Assembly (NCBI GenBank): GCA_030149965.1
Contig: JASLHB010000021.1
Coordinates: 1 to 27,854 of the forward strand
DNA: 27,854 nt
From: Wohlfahrtiimonas sp.
Lineage (GTDB): Bacteria; Pseudomonadota; Gammaproteobacteria; Cardiobacteriales; Wohlfahrtiimonadaceae
Reading direction: 5' to 3'
The notes beneath the pieces were generated by a model that did not search any database, had not been told where the DNA came from, and saw only the letters and a program-made list of their open reading frames with translations. The translations under genes were made by a program, and so were the position numbers. Of this stretch, positions 16,832 to 24,398 are shown one piece after another; position 1 is the first letter of the stretch; every line of letters starts with the position of its first letter.

Positions 16832-17965
16832 CTAACGCGTCTCTATCTTTCTGCCAATGTCTAATGGTAGTTTTTTCATGCTGCCTCTTGGCAACCAAAC
16901 TGGTATATTTTCAGGAATAGCAGATTTATTGGTTCGCACATTAATCAACCATGCAGGATTCAATTCAATCAAAGCCATTTCCGAAACCATGAGCATATCG
17001 GCTAAATCACGTAATTTCATTGGTTGATATAAAGTAATACCATCAACTTTACGTGGTTTTTTATGCAATAAATCTGGGAAATAACTACTACCATTTTCAG
17101 CCACTTTTTTAGCTGCTAAGAATTCAGCATAAAAATTACGGGAAGCAAAACCAAATCTAGGTCCTTCATATTCCCAAACAATTCGGCCAATATCTGGGCT
17201 GATTTCATTCTTAGCGCGAATCATACCGCCAACGCCATGATTATAGCCCGTCAATGCTAATGGCCATTCACCAACTCGACCATGTGCCTCGCTCAAATAA
17301 ATAGCCGCGCCTTGTGCAGCCATGAATGGATCCATTCGCCCATCTACAACATCACGTTTCATTGGTAAATATCCACGAGCTGTTGCTGGCATAAACTGCC
17401 ACATTCCAGCAGCACCAACATGAGAATAAGCTCTACCTTGGAAAGAAGATTCTACATGCGGTAAATAAGCAATTTCTGCAGGCACATTATTTTTCTTCAT
17501 GATCTTTTTGAATTCAGGCATGTAATAACCACTGATTTCTAAGCCACGACGAAAGTTATTTTTCAAGCCTGTTTGATAGCGCAATCTTGTTGGTGCTTCA
17601 TAAATAGCTTTTTCACCGCCTGCTTTTTTCAGCATCGCAATCCATTTTTTCTGCTCAGATGTCAAAGCTCGTCTTGTCGTATAGCTGTTAACCATTTCTG
17701 TCAAACGCTCACGCAATACATCCTCATGTGCCAACAGATAATTTCTACGATTCACATTAGGCACATCTACGATTTCATAGATCACATCTAAGTAACGATT
17801 ATCATGATAAACCGCTTGATTTTCACTCCATTCGCTATAAACTTTTTCCCAAAATGAAACCATTGGCTTCATAGCTTTAGGCTCAGGGAAATTAGCTGAT
17901 TGCGATGAACAGCCAGCCAATACAATGACGCTTAAAATAGTTAAGCGCTGAATCATTTTATTCAT
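16832..17965 (-). CDS. MltD-like membrane-bound lytic murein transglycosylase lipoprotein
   Basis: Predicted to cleave peptidoglycan between MurNAc and GlcNAc, forming 1,6-anhydro-MurNAc, at the inner face of the outer membrane. The signal peptide ends in the lipobox LAGC (Cys19). The SLT (family 1) domain occupies about 140-260: YLPHVESSF with catalytic Glu172, GAAGMWQFMPATARGY, then ALTGYNHGVGG. The C-terminal 70 residues (GITLYQPMKLRDLADML...LIELNPAWL...IPVWLPRG) look like one degenerate LysM peptidoglycan-binding unit. At 377 residues it is shorter than E. coli MltD, which has two LysM repeats. It sits between ftsY (28 nt) and tal (31 nt). Confidence 0.9.
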   Translation of the reverse strand: MNKMIQRLTILSVIVLAGCSSQSANFPEPKAMKPMVSFWEKVYSEWSENQAVYHDNRYLDVIYEIVDVPNVNRRNYLLAHEDVLRERLTEMVNSYTTRRALTSEQKKWIAMLKKAGGEKAIYEAPTRLRYQTGLKNNFRRGLEISGYYMPEFKKIMKKNNVPAEIAYLPHVESSFQGRAYSHVGAAGMWQFMPATARGYLPMKRDVVDGRMDPFMAAQGAAIYLSEAHGRVGEWPLALTGYNHGVGGMIRAKNEISPDIGRIVWEYEGPRFGFASRNFYAEFLAAKKVAENGSSYFPDLLHKKPRKVDGITLYQPMKLRDLADMLMVSEMALIELNPAWLINVRTNKSAIPENIPVWLPRGSMKKLPLDIGRKIETR

Positions 17966-17993
17966 TGAGAATCTCTCTACAATTTATCTGTCA

Positions 17994-19640
17994 TTATTTT
18001 TGATGATTGGATTGATCAACAATCGCAGATACAAAACTTTCTGCCTCAAATGGACGCAAATCCTCAATAGCTTCACCAACGCCAATGAATCGTACAGGAA
18101 TTTTTAATTTATCAGCGATCGCAAAAATAATTCCGCCTTTTGCGGTACCATCTAATTTCGTGAATGTAATGCCAGATAACGGAACAATTTCATTGAACTG
18201 AGTTGCCTGATTCAAGGCATTTTGCCCAGTTGATGCATCTACAACTAACATTACTTCATGCGGCGCTGTTTCATCCACGCGTTTCATCACCCGATAAATT
18301 TTCGCCAACTCTTGCATTAAACCAGCTTGTGTATGTAAACGTCCTGCTGTATCGGCAATTAACACATCCACTTTACGAGCTTTAGCTGATTCCATTGCAT
18401 CAAAAATCACAGATGCAGGATCAGAACCTTCTTTTTGTGCAACCACTGGCACATTATTGCGTTCGCCCCAAACCTTCAACTGCTCTACAGCAGCTGCACG
18501 GAATGTATCGCCTGCTGCTAACATAACGCTTTTGCCTTCCATTTGGAATTTCTTAGCCAATTTACCAATTGTGGTTGTTTTACCAACGCCATTCACGCCA
18601 ACCATTAAAATTACGTATGTTTGGTGTTCATCATTATTGGCAATTAATGGCTGTTCAACAGGTTTTAAAATCTCAACCATTTCACGATTCAACAATGCCA
18701 ATAATTCATCCACGTTAGATAAATTCTTACGAGAAACTTCTTCTGTAATATTCTTGATGAGTTTTTGCGTCACTTCAACGCCAACATCTGCCATTAACAA
18801 ACGTGTTTCTAATTCTTCTAAAATATCATCATCAATTTGTTTTTTGCCCACAAACAAATCAGCCAAACCTGATGTAATACCATCACGGGTTTTGCCTAAG
18901 CGTTCTTTTAATCGTGCAAAAAAACCTGTTTTTGGTTTTTCTTGATGAACTTCTGTAAATTCTGGCTCTGCGATTGCTTCAACAGCTTTAATTTCTTCAA
19001 TAGTTTCAGGAATAGATTCAACAACTGTTTCTTGTTGTTCTTCTTTTTCTTCCACAATAGATTCAGCAACTATTTCTACAATCTCTTCTTGTTCGATCTC
19101 TGCAATTGATTCTTTATGATCTTCTTGTAATTCAATTACAGGCTCAACAACAGCTTCTTCCAATGCAGCAGACTGCCCTACAATTTCCTCAGATATTTCA
19201 GCAGCTTGAGGAATGCTTTCTGCTTCTGCTTCTGCTTCTGCTTCTGCTTCTGCTTCTGCTTCTGCTTCTGCTTCTGTAACAGAAGTTTTCACTAAAAGCT
19301 CTTCAATGTCATCTTCTGTTTGTTTAACTTCTGCAATAATTTCAGATTCTGATTCAACAATTACTTCCTGCTGCTCTACTTTTTCTTCCACAACAGATTC
19401 AGCAACTGCCTCTAAGATTTCTTCTTTCTCAATCTCTGCGATTGTTTCTTCATGATCTGTATTTTGCTCGATCTCTGGCTTGTTTGTTTCAGCTAATGCT
19501 GCTGAATTCTCAACAATATCATCCGCAATCACAGGCTCTTCGATAATTTTCTCTACAACTTCTTCAACCTTAGGTGCTTCTTCTACTTTTTTATCTGATC
19601 TAAAAAGACGAGAAAACCATGAGCCTTTCTTTTCTGACAT
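17994..19640 (-). CDS. ftsY: Signal recognition particle receptor FtsY
   Basis: GTPase that docks SRP-ribosome complexes at the inner membrane and hands them to SecYEG. The 548-residue protein has a short basic amphipathic start (KKGSWFSRLFRSDKK), a long acidic A domain (about 25-235), and the NG domain from about 238: helix TGFFARLKERLGKT, P-loop GVNGVGKT at 348-355, DTAGR at 430-434, and TKLDGTAKGG from 494. The A domain holds a 66-residue internal duplication and an (EA)9 tract encoded by a hexanucleotide repeat. The frame opens at a TTG further upstream, but AAGG before the ATG at 19640 fixes the start. It begins the tight gene series down to 11031; mnmH ends 110 nt upstream. Confidence 0.97.
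   Translation of the reverse strand: MSEKKGSWFSRLFRSDKKVEEAPKVEEVVEKIIEEPVIADDIVENSAALAETNKPEIEQNTDHEETIAEIEKEEILEAVAESVVEEKVEQQEVIVESESEIIAEVKQTEDDIEELLVKTSVTEAEAEAEAEAEAEAEAEAESIPQAAEISEEIVGQSAALEEAVVEPVIELQEDHKESIAEIEQEEIVEIVAESIVEEKEEQQETVVESIPETIEEIKAVEAIAEPEFTEVHQEKPKTGFFARLKERLGKTRDGITSGLADLFVGKKQIDDDILEELETRLLMADVGVEVTQKLIKNITEEVSRKNLSNVDELLALLNREMVEILKPVEQPLIANNDEHQTYVILMVGVNGVGKTTTIGKLAKKFQMEGKSVMLAAGDTFRAAAVEQLKVWGERNNVPVVAQKEGSDPASVIFDAMESAKARKVDVLIADTAGRLHTQAGLMQELAKIYRVMKRVDETAPHEVMLVVDASTGQNALNQATQFNEIVPLSGITFTKLDGTAKGGIIFAIADKLKIPVRFIGVGEAIEDLRPFEAESFVSAIVDQSNHQK
18978..19178 (-). repeat. FtsY acidic-domain duplication, second copy
   Basis: Encodes residues 155-221 of FtsY, from QSAALEEA to EEIKAVE. 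It aligns with the copy at 19311-19508: QSAAL/NSAAL, SIAEIEQEEIVEIVAESIVEEK against TIAEIEKEEILEAVAESVVEEK (quoted in part), then EQQETVVES/EQQEVIVES. Both copies are in frame. Confidence 0.85.
19221..19274 (-). repeat. Hexanucleotide tandem repeat (TGCTTC)9 inside ftsY
   Basis: Nine perfect copies of a 6-bp unit (plus strand TGCTTC, coding strand GAAGCA) encode the alternating Glu-Ala tract at FtsY residues about 123-141. Codon use inside the tract is completely uniform, which points to slippage expansion. Any change in copy number stays in frame. Confidence 0.97.
19311..19508 (-). repeat. FtsY acidic-domain duplication, first copy
   Basis: Encodes residues 45-110 of FtsY, from NSAALAETN to EVKQTE. 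It matches the second copy at 18978-19178, separated by the Glu-Ala tract. Confidence 0.85.
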
Positions 19641-19750
19641 GCCAATAACCTTCAACCATATATAGGGGTAAATTAAATGGCAGTCATTTTATCAAAAATT
19701 TAGTATCAATGCTTAATAGAGAACTAATGCTAATTCAAAGCCTTACTTTG

Positions 19751-20854
19751 TTATAGAGCAGATGGAGAATAGTCCTTTATAAAATCGCTAACACTTTGAT
19801 AATCGCTACTGAAAATCATGCGATCTTTTTTCTTGTTCAATTGATATTGATACATTGGATCATAATATTCTGTTAGCAAAATAGATAACCAATCCAAATG
19901 CAGATCTATTTTCCCTGTAGATAACTGCTCAACTAATGCATCTTCTAAGATTTGTTGTAAAACAGCAAATCGCCCTAATCCCAAACGCTTACGAAGTGCA
20001 AATAATCCTTGTTTAAGATAATCACAATATTTATCCCAGCCAAGTTCATCACCATAAGCATTGCGATATTTTTCCGACATTTCAATAAAATATAATTGAG
20101 AAATTCGATGTAACCGATTATCTAAAGGCTCTTCAACCACAACAATCGGTGCTTTTGACATCGCAATGTATAAAGATTCAGGCAAATGTACTTTACCAAT
20201 ATTGCGACTTTCATCTTCTAACAACCAAACAGGCAGATCATTTTTTTGCACGTAATTAACTGCTAAAGCATTTTCAAATGTGGCTTGCGCAGGTTGCTCT
20301 GTGATATTTTTCCCGAAAGCCGAACCATGATGATTAGCCAAACCTTCCAAATCTATCATCGCATCAAAATTCTGCAACAACTCTGTTTTTCCTGTGCCAG
20401 TATCGCCGCTCACAATCAACATTGGATGCTGATCTACATTATCTAAAACGGATAATAGATAATTTCGTAAACCTTTATAGCCCAAATGAACGCGCGGTAA
20501 ATCAATTCCGATTTCTTTCAACCAACTTTGCGATAACTTAGAGCGCATTCCACCACGAGCGCAATAGATCACAGCATTTGGATGATCTGAATAAAACTGT
20601 TGCCAAGCTTCAATTTTATCAGAACGATTATTCCCAGAAACTAATTGATGTCCCAATTCAACGGCTTTATCTCGGCCTTTTTGCTTATAACAAGTACCGA
20701 CAGCAACGCGCTCTTCATCAGATAAAATTGGAAAGTTGTAAGATGCTGGCAAATGCCCAGTTGAAAACTCAATAGGCGCTCTAACATCAATTAAAGGCGC
20801 GCCATTGAGGATAAGAGAATGATAATCCTCTATGTCTTGATTTGAAGTTGTCAT
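19751..20854 (-). CDS. mnmH: tRNA 2-selenouridine synthase (MnmH/SelU)
   Basis: Replaces the 2-thio group of 5-substituted 2-thiouridine at tRNA wobble position 34 by selenium, through a geranylated intermediate, using selenophosphate. The 367-residue protein has an N-terminal rhodanese domain (about 1-130) with LIDVRAPIEFSTGHLP and catalytic Cys98 in YCARGGMRS, followed by a P-loop domain with SGDTGTGKTELL at 149-160. This combination is specific to MnmH. Its presence implies a selenophosphate synthetase (selD) elsewhere. The ATG overlaps the stop of the META-DUF4377 gene by one base (TAATG), so translation is probably coupled. No terminator is seen before ftsY. Confidence 0.95.
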   Translation of the reverse strand: MTTSNQDIEDYHSLILNGAPLIDVRAPIEFSTGHLPASYNFPILSDEERVAVGTCYKQKGRDKAVELGHQLVSGNNRSDKIEAWQQFYSDHPNAVIYCARGGMRSKLSQSWLKEIGIDLPRVHLGYKGLRNYLLSVLDNVDQHPMLIVSGDTGTGKTELLQNFDAMIDLEGLANHHGSAFGKNITEQPAQATFENALAVNYVQKNDLPVWLLEDESRNIGKVHLPESLYIAMSKAPIVVVEEPLDNRLHRISQLYFIEMSEKYRNAYGDELGWDKYCDYLKQGLFALRKRLGLGRFAVLQQILEDALVEQLSTGKIDLHLDWLSILLTEYYDPMYQYQLNKKKDRMIFSSDYQSVSDFIKDYSPSAL

Positions 20855-21513
20855 TATTGAATGATTTCTTGTTCCACTGCCATATCATAAACCCAGCGCT
20901 GGCTATCAGTGCCTTTGTTGTACTCTTTCAATCGTAAACGATATGCAATACCATCTTCAGGAGAAAAACCTTCTATTGTTCCATCAAATGGTTGCCATGC
21001 TTCATTCTTGTCTGTACGAATTTGCAAGCATTGCTCTTCAGGATTGGATGCACAAGGTACTTTTTCATTGGAAACATAGATGAAAATGCGCTCATACACT
21101 TCAGCTTTCACATTTTTGTATTGCCCTTGATCCAATACAACTGGCATATAAACGCTCGTTGTTTCTTCAGCAATTGTACCAACCAAAAACAACTGATTAT
21201 CTTGGCGAACTAATTTAGGCTGATTTTCTAAAAAACCATTAATACGCGCACTCATTTTTTCTAATGGTTCGCTACATGCCATCAATGTGCTTGCTAAATT
21301 TCTTGCAGCAACAAATTCATCCGATTGATCAATCTCAAAACCGCCCATGATTGTATTGCATCCGCCAGTTACAGCAAATCGCTTCTCATCCATATTCATA
21401 GTTAACGATACTGAGTTATCCTCAGCAATATTAGCGATGTTCAATCCTGCGTATGTCGTCGTCATAGATGATGCAATCAACATTGTGCCAATCGCTAAAG
21501 ATCTAATTTTCAT
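20854..21513 (-). CDS. Secreted META (HslJ-like) domain plus DUF4377 domain protein
   Basis: A 219-residue exported protein. The signal peptide is residues 1-22 (TTTYA|G is a likely cleavage; there is no lipobox cysteine). Residues about 35-112 form a META domain: RFAVTGGCNTIMGGFEI, then ASTLMACSEPLEKMSARINGFLE with Cys52 and Cys80. Residues about 140-215 match DUF4377: YVSNEKVPC (Cys154), QCLQIRTDKNEAWQPF (Cys162) and IEGFSPEDGIAYRLRL. The pairing of the two domains is known in proteobacterial envelope proteins; function is not established. AAGGAG gives a strong start. It overlaps mnmH by one base and follows the epimerase gene by 62 nt. Confidence 0.8.
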   Translation of the reverse strand: MKIRSLAIGTMLIASSMTTTYAGLNIANIAEDNSVSLTMNMDEKRFAVTGGCNTIMGGFEIDQSDEFVAARNLASTLMACSEPLEKMSARINGFLENQPKLVRQDNQLFLVGTIAEETTSVYMPVVLDQGQYKNVKAEVYERIFIYVSNEKVPCASNPEEQCLQIRTDKNEAWQPFDGTIEGFSPEDGIAYRLRLKEYNKGTDSQRWVYDMAVEQEIIQ

Positions 21514-21575
21514 TCTGACTCCTTATTTAGTTTTTTTGAATCAATCATAAGCGTGAATTTTATCAGAAAACCAAG

Positions 21576-22472
21576 TTACTTGGACAAATTTACAACATAA
21601 TCCTCGAAAGGTTGCCATTGTAATAATTGTTGAGCATATTGAGATGACAATTGATAATCTCCCCAGAATGTCTCAAAAAATGCTGTTTTCCCTGTAAATT
21701 TCATAGCTGTTTTTGCCAATAGCTTTGGCGCGTAAAATAATTTAATAGGAATGACAGTTGCAACAGCAATTCCTTTCATCATTTCAGTTGTGGTCAAACT
21801 AAAGTTATCTGAGATAATCATCGTTTCATTCTGAATTTCTGGCTGGCGCAAAACTGCATTCAAAGCAGATTCGAAATTACGCAAGGCTAATAACGTTCGC
21901 TGATTATTGATTTTATCCAATGGCAATGGACGCTCTTCTTTAACCAAATTAATATATTGACCAAACTCATTCACTGCATCAATATGATAAATCAATGGCA
22001 AACGCAGAATAATTAAATTCATTGCACTTCCGTTGAATAATGTTTTTAAAGCTTCTTCCCCTGCCAATTTGGATTTTGCATACGCACTTTCAGGTTTTAA
22101 TGGGCTCAATTCTGTCAAAGGCGCTTCACTTGTTGTGCCATAAACATCTGTTGTACTGATATATATAAAACGTTTCACACCGGATTCTAAAGCAGCCTTC
22201 GCAACTTGAATTGTGTTATCCACATTTACAGCATGAAATTCAGCATCATCTTTAGATTGATGGGCGCTTAACCCAGCAAAGTGAATCACAGTATCTACAT
22301 TTGTAGTTAATTCTGATTTTACTTCTGATAAATCACGGACAAGATGATTAGGAAAACTCTCCTGTTGTCGACTTGTGGTTAATAAGTAAGCATCACTTGT
22401 TCTTTGTAAGAAACGCACAATACGTTTACCTAAAAAACCTGAAGCTCCCGTGATTAAAATTGTTTCTGTCAT
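21576..22472 (-). CDS. NAD-dependent epimerase/dehydratase (extended SDR)
   Basis: A 298-residue cytoplasmic Rossmann-fold enzyme of the extended short-chain dehydrogenase group, close in layout to nucleotide-sugar epimerases. TGASGFLG at 8-15 binds NAD(P), the catalytic Ser/Thr lie in YISTTDVYGTT (104-114), and Tyr131-x3-Lys135 complete the active site. The substrate is not evident; no sugar or polysaccharide genes are nearby. The frame is open to a TTG at 22493, but the ATG at 22472 begins directly before the first beta strand and is preferred, although its Shine-Dalgarno sequence is weak. A good promoter lies at 22525-22553. It heads the leftward series that continues to mnmH and perhaps ftsY. 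Confidence 0.9.
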   Translation of the reverse strand: MTETILITGASGFLGKRIVRFLQRTSDAYLLTTSRQQESFPNHLVRDLSEVKSELTTNVDTVIHFAGLSAHQSKDDAEFHAVNVDNTIQVAKAALESGVKRFIYISTTDVYGTTSEAPLTELSPLKPESAYAKSKLAGEEALKTLFNGSAMNLIILRLPLIYHIDAVNEFGQYINLVKEERPLPLDKINNQRTLLALRNFESALNAVLRQPEIQNETMIISDNFSLTTTEMMKGIAVATVIPIKLFYAPKLLAKTAMKFTGKTAFFETFWGDYQLSSQYAQQLLQWQPFEDYVVNLSK

Positions 22473-22524
22473 ATCACAACGCCCGGAATACAAAAATATC
22501 TAAATAAATAAAATAGTTAGCCAT

Positions 22525-22553
22525 ATTTTATAGAGCTAAAAATACCAATTCAA
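22525..22553 (-). promoter_or_regulatory. Predicted promoter of the epimerase-META-mnmH unit
   Basis: On the minus strand TTGAAT (22548-22553) and TAAAAT (22525-22530) are 17 bp apart, about 53 nt before the ATG at 22472. Confidence 0.55.
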
Positions 22554-22617
22554 TAATAAACGCTTAAGATGAAAAACACATTATTTGTATAATTATTAAA
22601 CTATTCGTAAAAAAAAT

Positions 22618-22645
22618 GTGACAAGATTTTTTTATTATGTATAAT
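22618..22645 (+). promoter_or_regulatory. Promoter of the tRNA-Asp gene
   Basis: GTGACA (22618-22623) and a perfect TATAAT (22640-22645) are 16 bp apart. The start would be about 22 nt before the mature tRNA 5' end. Confidence 0.65.
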
Positions 22646-22674
22646 TCAAATCCTTCTGAAGATGAAGAGACAAC

Positions 22675-22751
22675 GGAGCGGTAGTTCAGCTGGTTAGAAT
22701 ACCTGCCTGTCACGCAGGGGGTCGCGGGTTCGAGTCCCGTCCGCTCCGCCA
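22675..22751 (+). tRNA. tRNA-Asp (anticodon GTC)
   Basis: A complete cloverleaf. The acceptor stem GGAGCGG (22675-22681) pairs with CCGCTCC (22741-22747), followed by discriminator G and an encoded CCA (22749-22751). The anticodon stem is CCTGC/GCAGG with GTC at 22709-22711. The T arm has GTTCGAGTC. The discriminator G and GTC anticodon are the identity elements of tRNA-Asp. If the organism makes queuosine, as queF suggests, G34 of this tRNA is a substrate for that modification. Confidence 0.98.
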
Positions 22752-22756
22752 TATTA

Positions 22757-22794
22757 GAAAAGCTTGTCATCTTAATTGATCGACAAGCTTTTTT
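22757..22794 (+). terminator. Terminator of the tRNA-Asp gene
   Basis: An 11-bp stem AAAAGCTTGTC/GACAAGCTTTT, with possible further inner pairing ATC/GAT, followed by a T run just after the tRNA. Confidence 0.9.
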
Positions 22795-22822
22795 ATTGCG
22801 CCTCATATTTTCTTTAAGCAAT

Positions 22823-22850
22823 AAAAAAGCTAGATAAATCATCTAGCTTT
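22823..22850 (-). terminator. Terminator of the HAD-phosphatase gene
   Basis: A 10-bp stem AAAGCTAGAT/ATCTAGCTTT with a 5-nt loop and six T on the minus strand, 14 nt past the stop at 22864. It faces the tRNA terminator, so the two convergent units are separated. Confidence 0.9.
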
Positions 22851-22863
22851 TATCACTCTTAGT

Positions 22864-23796
22864 TTATTTTAAATCTCGATGACTCACAACAAAGTCAGGA
22901 ATAATGCCCGACTCTTCAATAAAATCATACGGATTACGACCACGCAAAAAGCCATAGTCAGCCATCAATGCTGTTTTCATACCAAAAGTATTCGCACCTA
23001 AAATATCTGTATGCAAAGTATCACCCACCATTAATACACGTTCTGGCGTGATATTTCCCACAACTTCCAATATTTTATTAAAACTCAATGCATAACATAA
23101 CTGAAATGGCTTACCAAAGAAGTGAACTGCTGTGCCTTCAATCGCCTTAATATCCAAAGCATAACTTCCCGGTTCAACTGTAAACTCACCAATAAGTGGC
23201 GCACATACATCAGGATTACCAATCAAAACTGGGCGCGGTCTTTTCGCTAAAGATTCCAATAACCAAACTTGCTTTTCAGCTGACCATTCCATCGTCCCTA
23301 AGAAAATAATACCATCCACAGCATCAACATTCTCTTCCGTCAAATAGACTGATTTTACTTTAAGTGTAGAAGCATCATAATCAGGTGAGCCAATCACGCC
23401 CCAAGTTTTACCACGCGTACTCAACGGATGTGATGGCACAGCATGTTCTACAGCACTGCGTGAAGAAATTACATTAGCAGGAGAAATGCTATAGCCCCAA
23501 TTTGGATAACGAGCAGCATTCTTAGCAACTGGAAAAGTTGCGCCATTCGTCAATACAAATGCAGCTTTGCCCTTTTCAACCAAACCATTAATAATTTCTG
23601 GCATGCCATCAATTGTTTGTGCACCGACATTTAATACACCAAAACCATCTAGCAACAACACATCAAACTCATCAGCGACATCCAATAAAGATTTGATTAA
23701 CTTGCCATCTTTTTTAGGTTGTTTCACTTCTGGAAACAAAACATCGGGACGGTAGTGATTTAAATAAATATCCCAATTACGCTCAAAATCTGCCAT
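22864..23796 (-). CDS. HAD-superfamily subfamily IIA hydrolase (NagD/TIGR01459-like)
   Basis: A 310-residue predicted phosphatase. Motif I is LLLDGFGVLN with nucleophile Asp50; the usual second Asp (DxD) is Phe52, as in the DxWG/DxFG form of this subfamily, so activity is less certain than for NagD itself. Motif II is LTNGAT (about 91-96), and the C-terminal metal motif is MVGDTLHTDILGANTFG (about 256-272). A large C2-type cap lies between. Substrates of this subgroup are not firmly known. The start has AAGGAAGGA directly upstream. It lies 18 nt after the YbaK gene in the same direction, so the two form a small operon ending at the terminator 22823-22850. Confidence 0.87.
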   Translation of the reverse strand: MADFERNWDIYLNHYRPDVLFPEVKQPKKDGKLIKSLLDVADEFDVLLLDGFGVLNVGAQTIDGMPEIINGLVEKGKAAFVLTNGATFPVAKNAARYPNWGYSISPANVISSRSAVEHAVPSHPLSTRGKTWGVIGSPDYDASTLKVKSVYLTEENVDAVDGIIFLGTMEWSAEKQVWLLESLAKRPRPVLIGNPDVCAPLIGEFTVEPGSYALDIKAIEGTAVHFFGKPFQLCYALSFNKILEVVGNITPERVLMVGDTLHTDILGANTFGMKTALMADYGFLRGRNPYDFIEESGIIPDFVVSHRDLK

Positions 23797-23814
23797 TTTC
23801 CTTCCTTAATTTCT

Positions 23815-24279
23815 TTAACAAACATCTACCCAAGCTAAAGCACTAGAGTATTTCTTTAACTCATCCAGTGATAATTCTATCGCACTATTCGCACTACCGC
23901 ATGCAGGAAAAACCGTTTCAAATGCTTTTAAACTCATATCCAAATAAACCTCTACATCTGAATTAACCGCAAATGGGCAAACACCACCAGCTGCATGACC
24001 AATCATTTCTTCAACTTGATCAAAGGCAATCATCTTTGCTCTGTCATCAAATTGCGCTTTGAATTTTTTATTATCCACTCGTGCGCTGCCTGCTGCCACA
24101 ATGATGATATTTTTATTTTGCTTCTTTAACGTAAAAGATAATGATTTTGCGATTCGTTCTGGCACGCAATTCAAGGCTTGCGCTGCTAATTCAACCGTTG
24201 CACTCGAAACTTCAAATTCCTGAATACGATTCTCAATGCCTTCTTTTTCAAAAAATGCTTTAACTTCTGCGATGCCCAT
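23815..24279 (-). CDS. YbaK/EbsC-family aminoacyl-tRNA deacylase
   Basis: A 154-residue editing-domain protein that probably hydrolyses mischarged tRNA (Cys-tRNA-Pro for YbaK, other pairs for ProXp relatives). The conserved Lys45 lies in AKSLSF, and GHAAGGVCPF and a late CGSANSAIELS stretch are typical of this branch, which is closer to the EbsC/ProX-like proteins than to E. coli YbaK. The exact amino acid removed cannot be read from sequence. It has a strong AGGAG ribosome site. It is divergent from prfC with about 120 nt between them, so both its role and its neighbour's concern translation. Confidence 0.88.
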   Translation of the reverse strand: MGIAEVKAFFEKEGIENRIQEFEVSSATVELAAQALNCVPERIAKSLSFTLKKQNKNIIIVAAGSARVDNKKFKAQFDDRAKMIAFDQVEEMIGHAAGGVCPFAVNSDVEVYLDMSLKAFETVFPACGSANSAIELSLDELKKYSSALAWVDVC

Positions 24280-24398
24280 TAAAACTCACTCCTCATTTGA
24301 ATATTTATCCACAAATTTTTATTTATTAATTTGTAACACTAAATCATGTAAAATGGTTGGTTTATCGAATTTTTATTTAATCAATAGGCAACAATTTT

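Noticed and set aside
19213..19455. Plus-strand frame rich in Ser-Ala repeats
   Set aside because: It is the opposite-strand reading of the hexanucleotide repeat inside ftsY, where the coding frame is clear.
19641..19655. Upstream TTG start of ftsY
   Set aside because: The following ATG has the better placed AAGG and begins the usual FtsY N-terminus.
22564..22842. 92-residue minus-strand frame containing ERTGLEPATPCVTGRYSNQLNYR-like sequence
   Set aside because: This is the antisense translation of the tRNA-Asp gene, a well-known spurious annotation.
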